Below the pieces are notes generated by a model, which saw only the letters and a program-made list of their open reading frames with translations, was not told the DNA's origin and did not search any database. A program made the translations under genes and the position numbers. Shown here piece after piece: positions 8,562 through 18,928 of a DNA stretch of 64,000 nt. The DNA comes from Neoarius graeffei (lineage: Eukaryota > Chordata > Actinopteri > Siluriformes > Ariidae), in contig NC_083596.1 in assembly GCF_027579695.1 (NCBI RefSeq), forward strand, positions 11,862,798-11,926,797, given 5' to 3'. The first letter of the stretch is position 1; each line of letters starts with the position of its first letter.

Positions 8562-11500
8562 ATGGATCCTATACCCGAGATAGAGAGTAAAAAAGTCGAC
8601 ATTTATCGGGACACATGGGTTCGGTTTTTGGGTGAGTTTAAATTTAAACATTTCTGTAGTAAACTGACATGTTCAGGTGGTTCAGAGACACTGGGTGACG
8701 GTATGTTTTGAATGTATGCTAGCTGTTTATGGCTAACAGCTGTTTGACACCAGTGATATACTGTATTACTTATAGCTTGTAATTGTAAAGGGTTAATAAA
8801 AGAGTTACAGTCATAAAGCAAAGTATCCAGGCACACACACACTGAAATGATATAAAAAGGTCAGTCTAGTGTACCAGGGTGTCTGAATCAGGGGTGCCAA
8901 AACTTTTAGCACCCAGGTGATCTTTCCACAGTAACTGTAAATTTATTTCCACTGACCATCTTATGACCCATGATACAGTTTCTTTCATACTTAACATTAA
9001 CACAAACCTTTTTGTTGTTGTTTTTAAATTAATACACAAGCTTCAGGAAAATAAACAACTTCACCTCCTAAAAAAAAACAAAACATCTTAAACATATCAA
9101 ATTCCTCTCAATAAGGCTTAACTAAATAACTAACCATAAAATCTTTGAAAGCAACTGATAATGATTTCCTCATGAATCACTGAGTACCACACCTTATACC
9201 GGGATCAGACTATACAATATTTTTGTCTTTCACAATGGTCACCATGTCGCACTAGACGATCACAGTGCCGTAAATCCGTGCCGTGCTTTGGTAAGGTAAG
9301 GAGACTGGCAAGACTACAAGTCTGACCCTGACCAATCATCGTTCATGTCCTTGCGTGTCGTCGGAGAGGAGGGTCCAGAAATTGTCACCCAAGGAACACG
9401 TCGTAGGAGTCGTCGGACTTGGCGAGAAAACTCAAAACAATTCTGATGTGCCAGACTTTTCTGAAACGCTACTGTCACTGTTCTTCGGTTTTGTCACACT
9501 ATAAAACCCATTGGTCATTCCTGACATTCATATTCAGGCCCAATACTGGAAATTTGTCAGTCGTGATAATATTGTGTCAAAGTCGGGATGAATTTGTGTC
9601 GTCTGATCCCGGTGTTAGCCTTATTGGTGGTACTTAAAGGAACAGTCCACCATACTTCCATAATGAAATATGTTCTTCTCTGAATTGAGACGAGCTGCTC
9701 CGTACCTCTCCGAGCTTTGCGCGACCTCCCAGTCAGCCAGACGCGCGGTTACTCCTGTTAGCAATGTAGCTAGGCTCGGCATGGCCAATGGTATTTTTTG
9801 GGGCTGTAGTTAGATGCGACCAAACTCTTCCACGTTTTTCCTGTTTACATAGGTTTATATGACCAGTGACATGAAACAAAGTTCAGTTACACAAATTGAA
9901 ACGTGGCGATTTTCTATGCTATGGAAAGTCCGCACTATAATGACAGGCGTACTAACACCTTCTGCGCGCTTCGACAGCGCATTGATACCTTCACTCCAAA
10001 AAATACCATTGGCCATGCTGAGCCTAGCTACATTGCTAACAGGAGTAACAGCGTGTCTGACTGACTGGGAGGTCGCACAAAGCTCGGAGAGGCACGGATC
10101 AGCTCGTCTCAATTCAGAGAAGAACATATTTCATTATGGAAGTACGGTGGACTGTTCCTTTAAAGTAAAACTCCGCCTTGAAACGCAATAAATACGTTAA
10201 TATTGAGCTATTTGTCATGGTGGTGTATTCTGATGGTATTGTCACTCTCACTCAGGATCTTTCTACTTTATTATTCTTCTAACGTTTTTTAGTTTTCAAC
10301 CAATCATCATTATATTTCACATGAAGAATACCTCTGAGCTGAATTACGGTGCTGTGACTTTTGGTGCTGATCTGGATCACTGATCTGGAATGAGTGATTG
10401 AAAGAAACGGGATTTTTTCAATCACTTAATTCTATCAATTTTCATGATTTCTTCAATCTTTTTTTTTTGTTTAGGGCGCAACTTTTCCTCACTAAGCATC
10501 ATATATCTTTCTCTCTCTCTCTCTCTCTCTCACTGTTCCGGAGCTATAGGGTACAACTGGTACCAGACATCCCAGTTTGTAACAGCTAGCGCAAATTACT
10601 GTGACTTGAGTCACAGTCTCTATCTAGTTGTTATTTCTGTTCGAAGTTAGCACTTGTGTCATGCTAACGTCGTAGGAAGACATTGCCAGCGCAGTAATGA
10701 TGGAGGCCAATAGGAGAAAATATTCAACATATTATCAATCTCAATCATAAGTGATAACAGTAAGTTTGTGCTGCCAGTTTCTAACAACAGGAGTGCAGAT
10801 GTTGATATAAACGTTCAGGAATGTAACGGAGATGTGCCGAGTTACGGCAGCGGCTCTCCTCGGCTAGTTAGCGATCTATGATGTGATATTAGTGTGAAGG
10901 TTGACACTTTGGAGCCTGATCTGTTTGAGCGGAGCGTATAGACGAGGAGGGGAGAAAGCTTGATGGAGTAAAGTACTAAAGCGCTGCTGCATCATTATCT
11001 TTAGGTAGAGATGACTCTACCTGTAATAGTATCGTGGATAATGTAGCAATCCAAGGTGAAAGAATTTCATTGGAAAATAAATCGAGGTCACATGTTCATC
11101 CTTCAGGGTAGAATTTTGCTTTAAGTTTTTAAACTCTGTTAAAAGAGTAGCCGAATGTACTGGACAGTGAGTCGTGCTTTCAGGAACACTGACATTTACT
11201 CAGGGTGACTTTGAAATCTGCTGTGTTACTAAATTAGGTACTGCAGTCTACACGATGCACCATCGCTCTCTCTCACACACACACACACACACACCACTGC
11301 ACCACCACAAACACAGTTCTACTCTCCTGTACTGATTATCAAGCCTCTTAAACCTGTACATTTTGTACTGTGGCGTGAAAGTGGGTTAGTCAAAGCATTG
11401 ACTCATATATTTGTTTCAATGGAAAAAGCACGCTCACACTGTGACCTTGTCCAGACCTGGAGGGTCACTAGTGTGATGTCTTCGTTAGTGCTGTATATCT

Positions 11501-14500
11501 GTATCATTCAGTAACTGCTTTATCTTGATCAGGGTCATGATGGAGCTGGATTCTGTCCCGGCAGCACTGTGTGTGTGTGAGCCGAGGCAGGAATACACCC
11601 TAGAGGCAATCTAGTATAGCCGGTTCACCTCTAAGGTGTGTTTTTGGGCGGTGAGATGAAACTTCACACGGAGGGTTTGGTCATAACTTTGAGCTTGCTA
11701 TTGTGTCTCTTTTCTGTGCCTCCATAGGATATGCCAACGAGGTGGGCGAGGCATTCCGTGCCCTCGTGCCTGTCAGCATGGTGTGGGCGAGTTACGCTGT
11801 CGCTATGGCGTACGTATCAGCTGATGCAATGGATAAAGGCAAGAAGGCAGCTGTGGTAAGTGTTTGTTTGGATAGCTGTGAAATGAGCTTTGGAAATTCG
11901 ACACGCAGACAAAATCTGGCAGAGAGATTGCTGAATACCGATTTCATGCAGCTCGTGGTAATGCAGATAAGCACTCTTTACAACCGTGGTGAGCAGAAAA
12001 GCATCTCAAATTAAAAACACTGATAGGTGAAGGGAATTACATTATGTTGTTACAATGGCACCTGTCAAGGGGTAGGATACAGTGGTGCTTCAAAGTTTGT
12101 GAACCCTTTAGAATTTTCTGTATTTCTGCATAAATATGACGTAAAACATCATCAGAACCCCGCCTTTCGCCCGTAGTCAGCTGGGATAGGCTCCAGCTTG
12201 CCTGCGACCCTGTAGAAGGATAAAGTGGCTAGAGATGATGAGATGAGATGAGATGAGATGAGAACATCATCAGATTTTCACACAAGTCCTAAAAGTAAAT
12301 AAAGAGAACCCAGTTAAACGAGACAAAAATATTATACAACCCCAATTCCAAAAAAGTTGGGACACTGTGTAAACTGTAAATAAAAACAAAAATGTGATAA
12401 TTTGCAAATCATGGAAACCCTATATTTCTTTGAAAATAGTACAAAGACAGCAGATCACATGTTGAAACAGAAATTTTATCTCATCTCATTATCTCTAGCT
12501 GCTTTATCCTGTTCTACAGGGTCGCAGGCAAGCTGGAGCCTATCCCAGCTGACTACGGGCGAAAGGCAGGGTACACCCTGGACAAGTCGCCAGGTCATCA
12601 CAGGGCAAGAAATTTTATTGTTTTTTGAAAAATATGTGCTCATTTTGAATTTGATGTCAGCAACACGTTTCAAAGAAGTTGGGACAGGGGCATGTCTACC
12701 ACTGTGTTGCATCACCTCTACTTTTAACAACACTCTGTAAATGTTTGGGAACTGAGGAGAGCAATTGCTGTAGTTTTAAAAGAGAAATATTGTCCCATTT
12801 TTGCACGATACACAATTTCAGTTGCTCAACAGTTCGGGTCTCCTTTTGTCATATTTTGAGCTTCATAATGATGCACCAAATGTTTTAAATGGGAGACAGG
12901 TCTGGATTGCAAGCAGGCCAGTTTAGCACCTGGACTCTTACTACAGAACCATGCAGTTTTAATATGTGCAGAAAGCAGTTTGGCATTGTCTTGCTGAAAG
13001 AAGTAAGGCCTTCCCTGAAAAATATTCTGTCTGGATGGCAGCATGTTGCTCTGAAACTTGTATATAAAATTCAGCATTCATGATTCCTTCCAAGATGTGC
13101 AATAGGGTGCATCAGTTGCCCCCTAAAAATGAAAAGTTCCTCCGATCATGATGCATTTTTGTTTTTATGTTCCGTTTGGTAAGAAAACACACTGGGTGAA
13201 ATATTTTGACAAAATTCAAAAGTTTAATGGTGGCACCAGGAGCTCAAAGTTCTGGAAAAAGCTGCTATTTTATGACTTTTTTATGACAAAATTTCGATCA
13301 CTTTTCATGAAACATTATGGCACCTTATAGAGTATACCAAATATCTTAGATACACATTTTTAGTACATATTCTAAATATATTATCAAGCACAGTTTGAGT
13401 TTTAGCTGTTCAACTACTTTTAAACAATACAAATGTATTATGAATCACATTAATGCTTCTCAATCCCTTGCAAAGGTTCTTAAAGGAACAGTCCACCGTA
13501 CTTCCATAATGAAATATGCTCTTATCTGAATTGAGACGAGCTGCTCTGTACCTCTCCGAGCTTTGCGCGACCTCCCAGTCAGTCAGACGCGCTGTCACTC
13601 CTGTTAGCAATGTAGCTAGGCTCAGCATGGCCAATGGTATTTTTTGGGGCTGTAGTTAGATGCGACCAAACTCTTCCGCGTTTTTCCTGTTTACATAGGT
13701 TTATATGGCCAGTGACATGAAACAAGTTCAGTTACACAAATTGAAACGTAGTGATTTTCTATGCTATGGAAAGTCCACACTATAATGACAGGCGTACTAA
13801 CACCTTCTGCGCGCTTCGGCAGCACATTGATATCTGAGCTCCGTATCAATGCGCTGCCGAAGCGCGCAGAAGGTGTTAGTACGCCTGTCATTATAGTACG
13901 GAGCAGCTCGTCTCAATTCAGATAAGAGCATATTTCATTATGGAAGTATGGTGGACTGTTCCTTTAACATGATCTCTGGGTCACAAGAAATCAATAAATG
14001 GAGTCCAACATTGTGATTCAAACCTTACGCGAAAACACAAAATAAGCGTTTTTTGGCAAAAAATGAACCTCATGGTGCCACCATTAGACTTTTGAATATG
14101 GTCAAAATATTTTACAGGATCTCTTTATTGGTGAAAAGGAACACCCAAACAAAAATGCATCAGATTTTATGAAAGTGAGGGCAACTGATGCACCCTAATG
14201 TGCAAGCTACCCAATGTCACGTACATTAATGCACCCTCATACCATCACAGACGCTGGCTTTTGAACTGTGCACTGATAACAAGCCGGATGGTCCCTCTCC
14301 TTTTTGGCCTGGAGGACGTGATGTCCAAGATTTCTAAAAAGAATTTCAGATTTCGATTCGTCAGACCTTGGGATAATTTTCCACTTCACCTCAGTCCATT
14401 GTAAAAGAGCTCGGGCCCAGAGAAGGTAGCTGTGTTTCTGGATATTGTTTATATCTAATTTTAACTTGCATTTGTGGATGCAGTAATGAACTGTTTTCAC

Positions 14501-17500
14501 AGATGATGGTTTTCTGAAGTGTTCCTGAGCCCATACAGTGAGTTCCACTACAGACACGTGTCTGCTTTTAATGCAGTGTCACCTGAGAGCCTGAAGATCA
14601 CAGGCATCCAATGTCAGTTTTCAGCCTTGTCTCTTGCATACAGAGATTTCTCCAGATTCTCTGAATCTTTTAATGATATTATGTACCATAGATGGTGTGA
14701 TCCCCAAATTCTTTGCAATTTTACATTGAGGAACGTTATTCTTAAATTGTTGTATTGTTTGCCCAAGCAGTCTTTTACAGAGCGTTGAACCCCTCCCCAT
14801 CTTTACTTCTGAGAGACTCCGCCTCTCTGGGATGCTCTTTTTATACCCAATCATTTTACTGACCTGTTGCCAATTAACCAAATTACTTTTTTTTTTTTTA
14901 ACATTACACAACTTTTTCAGTCTTTTGTTGTCCCTGTCCCAAGTTTTCTGAAACGTGTTGCTGACATCAAATTCAAAATGAGCATATATTTTTCAAAAAA
15001 CAATACAATTTTTCAGTTTCAACATTTGATATGTTGTCTTTGTATTATTTTCAATGCAATATAGGGTTTCCATGATTTGCAAATTATCGCATTCTGATTT
15101 TACTGATGTTTTACAGAGTGTCCCAACTTTTTTGGAATTGGGGTTGTACTTGGTCATTTATTTATTGAGGAAAATGATCCAATATTACATATCTGTGAGT
15201 GGCAAAAGTATGTGAGCCTCTAGGATTAGCAGTTAATCTGAAGGTGAAATTAGAGTCAGGTGTTTTCAATCAATGGGATGACAATCAGGTGTGAGTGGGC
15301 ACCCTGTTTTATTTAAAGAACAGGGATCTATCAAAGTCTGATCTTCACAACACATGTTTGTGGAAGTGTATCATGGCACAAACAAAGGAGATTTCTGAGG
15401 ACCTCAGAAAAAGCGTTGTTGATGCTCATCAGGCTGGAAAAGGTTACAAAACCATCTCTAAAGAGTTTGGACTCCACCAATCCACAGTCAGACAGATTGT
15501 GTACAAATGGAGGAAATTCAAGAGCAAGGCGTGTAATAGTCGGCGAGGTCACAAAGGACCCCAGGGTAACTTCTAAGCAACTGAAGGCCTCTCTCACATT
15601 GGCTAATGTTCATGTTCATGAGTCCACCATCAGGAGAACACTGAACAACAATGGTGTGCATGGCAGGGTTGCAAGGAGAAAGCCACTGCTCTCCAAAAAG
15701 AACATTGCTGCTCGTCTGCAGTTTGCTAAAGATCACGTGGACAAGCCAGAAGGCTATTGGAAAAATGTTTTTTGGACGGATGAGACCAAAATAGAACTTT
15801 TTGGTTTAAATGAGAAGCGTTCTGTTTGGAGAAAGGAAAACACTGCATTCCAGCATAAGAACCTTATCCCATCTGTGAAACGTGGTGGTGGTAGTATCAT
15901 GGTTTGGGCCTGTTTTGCTGCATCTGGGCCAGGACGGCTTGCCATCAATAACGGAACAATGAATTCTGAATTATACCAGCGAATTCTAAAGGAAAATATC
16001 AGGACATCTGTCCATGAACTGAATCTCAAGAGAAGGTGGGTCATGCAGCAAGAGAATGACCCTAAGCACACAAGTCGTTCTACCAAAGAATGGTTAAAGA
16101 AGAATAAAGTTAATGTTTTGGAATGGCCAAGTCAAAGTCCTGACCTTAATCCAATCGAAATGTTGTGGAAGGACCTGACGCGAGCAGTTCATGTGAGGAA
16201 ACCCATCAACATCCCAGAGTTGAAGCTGTTCTGTACGGAGGAACGGGGTAAAATTCCTCCAAGCCGGTGTGCAGGACTGATCAACAGTTACCGCAAACGT
16301 TTAGTTGCAGTTATTGCTGCACAAGGGGGTCACACCAGATACTGAAAGCAAAGGTTCACATACTTTTGCCACTCACAGATATGTAATATTGGATCATTTT
16401 TCTTCAATAAATAAATGACCAAGTATAATATTTTTGTCTCATTTGTTTAACTGGGTTCTCTTTATCTACTTTTAGGACTTGTGTGAAAATCTGATGATGT
16501 TTTAGGTCATATTTATGCAGAAATATAGAAAATTCTAAAGGGTTCACAAACTTTCAAGAACCACTGTATATTTGACAGCAAGAGAACAGTCAGTTCTTGA
16601 AGTTGATGTGATGGAAGCAGGAAAAATGGGCAAGTGTAAAGATCCGAGTGACTTTGACGAGGACCAGAGTGTGATGGATAAATGAATGGGTCTGAGCATC
16701 AACAAAATGGCACATCTCGTGCGGGTGTTCCCGGTGTGCAGTGGTTAGTACTGAACAAAAGTGGTCCAAGGAGCCGAAGGACAACCGGTGACCGAGTCAT
16801 GGGCGTCGAAGGCTCATTGATTCGCATGGGGCACGAAGACTAGCCTGTGGGGTTTTTTTGGTTACTTTACACACACATTTCATCCTCACTATCTACCGTA
16901 TGTTCTGCTGTGCAATAACATTCACTATCTGGTGCAATATTCTATTTCTATTTCAGTTGAAGTACTGTTCTTATTTAAGTTGCATTCTTATTTAGTTGTG
17001 TATATTACGTGCATAGCCTGTGTTTTGTTTTTATTTTATTTTTTTATTTATTTTACTTATTTTCCTCTTGTTTTTTATACTTTTTATTGCACTCAATTTT
17101 TTTTACTGTTTATTCCTGACTCTCTCTCTCTACTTGTGAGCTGCTGTAACATGTAACGTTCCCCACCGAGGGATGAATAAACTTTTATCTTGTCTTATCT
17201 TATATGGTCCAGTCCCACAGAAGAGCTACTGTAGTACAAATTGCTGAAAAAGTTAATGCTGGCTAAAACCGAAAGGTGGAAGAAGAAATCGTGTTGATTA
17301 TTAAGGTTCATGCGTCTGCTGTGTGTGTATTAAGGCTCACGGAGATCACCCGGGGAAGACTACCCGCATAGCTGTGGCCGTCGTGGACACGTTTGTGTGG
17401 CAGGCGCTGGCGTCCGTGGCCATTCCCGGCTTCACCATCAACCGTGTGTGTGCTGCTTCTCTCTTTCTGCTGGGCAAAACCACGCGGTGGCCTTTACCCG

Positions 17501-18928
17501 TGCGCAAGTGGACCACCACCACCATCGGCCTTTCTACTATCCCTTTCATTATCAAACCCATCGATAGGTGTGTGTGTGTGTGTATTTTGAAACCTTCACC
17601 TGATTTATTCAATATACAGTCATATCAACTACATTTTTTGTTCAAATGAAATATTTGTAAAAAAATAATAATTTTGAAATGAAACACTAGACTAAATATG
17701 TTTTGTTTTCTATTCATTGATGGTTATCTTCAAACAAATTTTTTTCCTTTAACTTTGCAAAATTATTGGCACCCTTCATTAAAATAAGCAGAAATTCTGC
17801 TATAATATTGAATGTCATTTTGAGCTTGAATTCTTTTAAACCAAAATTTGTGTATGTATGTGCGTATGCGGGCTGCACGGTGGTGTAGTGGTTAGCGCTG
17901 TCGCCTCACAGCAAGAAGGTCCTGGGTTCGAGCCCCGGGGTCGGCGAGGGCCTTTCTGTGCGGAGTTTGCATGTTCTCCCCGTGTCTGCGTGGGTTTCCT
18001 CCGGGTGCTCCGGTTTCCCCCACAGTCCAAAGACATGCAGGTTAGGTTAACTGGTGACTCTAAATTGACCGTAGGTGTGAATGGTTGTCTGTGTCTATGT
18101 GTCAGCCCTGTGATGACCTGGCGACTTGTCCAGGGTGTACCCCGCCTTTCGCCCATAGTCAGCTGGGATGGGCTCCAGCTTGCCTGCGACCCTGTAGAAG
18201 GATAAAGCGGCTAGAGATAATGAGAATGAGATGTGCGTATGCTCCTAGGCCTAATTTTTGACAATTTTCTTGACTTTTCAAGGCTTTTTAAACTCCTCCT
18301 GAAATTTTATTGGTTTTATACACATGGCAGTAGATTTTTTTTTTTTTGTGTGTTGCTTTTTTTTTTTTTTGGGCCAAAGATGACATTAGTTTTTATGGAA
18401 ACAGTTTGTTTCCCATCATTTTTTCATATTTAAAATATATATTCTCCTGTTGCTGTGCAAATACACTGCAAAAAAATTGAAAACTGAATTTGAGGAGAAA
18501 GTTACTTAATACTAGTGAAATGATCTTGCTGCACGGACAGATGTTTTTACTTGATAAGACATCTTAGAATAAGCTGGTTGCAATCTAGAACTAGGTTTAA
18601 TAATCTCAGAATTGCTGTCTTGTATTCTTCTAATCGGAAACGCTAGATCGTTTCAACTATTCAAGATATTTTCACTTGCTAAGATGTCATTTTTTGCAGT
18701 GCATGTGCTTGAGTTGAAAATGTCGATTATTGTGTTTGTAATATTTATTTTTGTTTTTGGAAGGGTGCCAATAATTCTGGAATCAACTTGGAAAAATAAG
18801 CTTTATCAGACATGTGCTGTGTGGTGCATTTCTGAAATGGTGTGTGTGTTCCTGTGTAAAGGTCTGTAGATTTCCTCCTGGACTCCAGTTTGAGGAAGGT
18901 GTACGGTGGAGGAGAAAAGCACGAATGA
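8562..18928 (+). CDS. mtfp1: Mitochondrial fission process protein 1 (MTFP1/MTP18), four exons
   Basis: Coding exons: 8562-8631, 11728-11855, 17335-17567 and 18862-18928. All introns are GT-AG with consistent phases, giving 165 residues (human MTFP1 is about 166). Conserved stretches: YRDTWVRFLGYANEVGEAFR across exons 1-2, ADAMDKGKKA at the end of exon 2, VAVVDTFVWQALASVAIPGF and TINRVCAASLFLLG in exon 3, and PIDRSVDFLLDSSLRKVYGG across exons 3-4. Hydrophobic segments around residues 38-56, 80-100 and 125-140 fit a multi-pass protein of the mitochondrial inner membrane. The family promotes mitochondrial division and affects inner-membrane bioenergetics. The start is the first ATG of the conserved frame. 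Intron 1 is 3.1 kb, intron 2 is 5.5 kb and filled mainly by nested DNA transposons, and intron 3 is 1.3 kb with one SINE. No disruption of coding sequence is seen, so the gene looks functional. Possible poly(A) signals AATAAA lie at 19372 and 19650. Confidence 0.95.
9199..9612. mobile_element. Non-autonomous DNA element with ccgggatcagac termini
   Basis: Inverted ends ccgggatcagac (9199-9210) and gtctgatcccgg (9601-9612) bound a 414-bp AT/GC-mixed segment without coding capacity in mtfp1 intron 1. The target duplication is not clear, so the superfamily is open. Confidence 0.6.
9638..10159. mobile_element. Foldback DNA transposon with TTAA target site, copy 2
   Basis: 522-bp palindromic element flanked by TTAA at 9634-9637 and 10160-10163. 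Its termini AGGAACAGTCCACC match copies 1 and 3. It is in mtfp1 intron 1, and its centre lies near 9985-9995. Confidence 0.85.
10164..11727 (+). other. Rest of mtfp1 intron 1
   Basis: Mostly unique sequence with a (TC)n run at 10509-10531, an (AC)n run at 11272-11294 and one decayed SINE at 11510-11690. No additional exon or conserved motif was recognised. Confidence 0.5.
11510..11690 (-). mobile_element. Ancient V-SINE-like remnant
   Basis: Degenerate minus-strand match to the SINE body: aactgctttatcttgatcag, ggtcatgatggagctggatt, gaatacaccctagaggc, then cggtgagatgaaac. It is much older than the other copies. Confidence 0.5.
12157..12262 (+). mobile_element. 5'-truncated V-SINE with 12-bp TSD
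   Basis: Only the last 106 bp (cgcctttcgcccgtagtcag to the gatgagatgag tail) are present, flanked by aacatcatcaga at 12145-12156 and 12263-12274. This is a true truncated insertion rather than a later deletion. Confidence 0.9.
12480..12607 (-). mobile_element. 5'-truncated V-SINE with 11-bp TSD
   Basis: Minus-strand tail-side fragment flanked by agaaattttat at 12469-12479 and 12608-12618, inserted near the terminal repeat of element B1. Confidence 0.9.
13103..14197. mobile_element. hAT-like foldback element with 8-bp TSD
   Basis: The termini tagggtgcatcagttgcc and ggcaactgatgcacccta form an inverted pair. The direct repeat atgtgcaa flanks them at 13095-13102 and 14198-14205. An 8-bp duplication fits hAT transposition. 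The arms are complementary over several hundred bases (gatgcatttttgtttttatg with caaacaaaaatgcatc; tggtggcaccaggag with catggtgccacca). No coding capacity. It contains the TTAA foldback at 13484-13963. Confidence 0.75.
13484..13963. mobile_element. Foldback DNA transposon with TTAA target site, copy 3
   Basis: 480-bp palindrome flanked by TTAA (13480-13483, 13964-13967), with the same AGGAACAGTCCACC termini as copies 1 and 2. This is the innermost layer of the nest in mtfp1 intron 2. Confidence 0.85.
15373..16345 (+). pseudogene. Tc1 transposase of element A1, inactivated
   Basis: Starts MAQTKEISEDLRKSVVDAHQ, with a first helix-turn-helix (YKTISKEFGLHQSTVRQIVY). Around 15520-15535 a deletion removes the linker that normally follows and shifts the frame. 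From there the second DNA-binding part and the catalytic domain are open to the stop at 16345. The first catalytic Asp is in WTDETKIELFG and the Glu in SPDLNPIEMLW. At the second catalytic position the QDND motif of the family reads QEND (GAG at 16052-16054), so the DDE triad is broken as well. The frame ends GGHTRY, the usual Tc1 C-terminus. Confidence 0.85.
16572..17300 (+). mobile_element. Decayed Tc1-like fragment with a LINE tail insertion
   Basis: 16572-16850 matches a widespread fish Tc1-type transposase region (gatggaagcaggaaaaatgg, gtgactttgacgaggaccag, gtcatgggcgtcgaaggctc). It resumes at 17213-17290 (agaagagctactgtagtaca, attgctgaaaaagttaatgc). Between them, 16855-17205 is AT-rich and ends gagggatgaataaac followed by tttatcttgtcttatctta, the look of a LINE 3' end with a short repeat tail. 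Confidence 0.65.
17870..18230 (+). mobile_element. V-SINE in mtfp1 intron 3, 12-bp TSD
   Basis: Plus-strand copy flanked by atgtgcgtatgc at 17858-17869 and 18231-18242. Confidence 0.95.
18464..18701. mobile_element. Short MITE with cactgcaaaaa termini
   Basis: The termini CACTGCAAAAA and TTTTTGCAGTG enclose about 238 bp with further internal inverted similarity (acatcttagaataag and attcaagatattttcacttg regions). It looks like common fish hAT-type MITEs. No coding capacity. Confidence 0.6.

Larger units (their letters stand above)
12337..15146 (-). mobile_element. Tc1/mariner element B1, inserted in A1
   Basis: Inverted ends caaccccaattccaaaaaag and the complement lie at TA sites 12335-12336 and 15147-15148. 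The minus strand keeps decayed transposase: the N-terminal part at about 14870-14620 (MIGYKKSIPERRSLSEVKMG, QCKIAKNLGITPSMVHNIIK), the middle at 14557-14237 and the catalytic C-terminal region at 13077-12826, with stops and frameshifts. It is itself split by a SINE fragment (12480-12607) and a hAT-like foldback (13103-14197). Confidence 0.9.
12080..16566 (+). mobile_element. Tc1/mariner element A1, outer shell of the intron-2 nest
   Basis: Terminal inverted repeats (cagtggtgcttcaaagtttg on the left; the complementary ttcacaaactttcaagaacc, then actg, on the right) are bounded by TA at 12078-12079 and 16567-16568. The repeats are about 200 bp long and extend over tgtgagtggcaaaagtatgt. A SINE (12157-12262) and a second Tc1 (12337-15146) interrupt the left repeat. 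The transposase remnant lies at 15373-16345. Confidence 0.9.
17755..18785. mobile_element. Possible ends of an old element with attattggcaccctt termini
   Basis: An inverted pair, ttattggcacccttcatt at about 17763 and aagggtgccaataattctgg at about 18761, brackets the SINE and MITE of mtfp1 intron 3. The same motif occurs at about 55167. Nothing coding remains. Confidence 0.4.
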
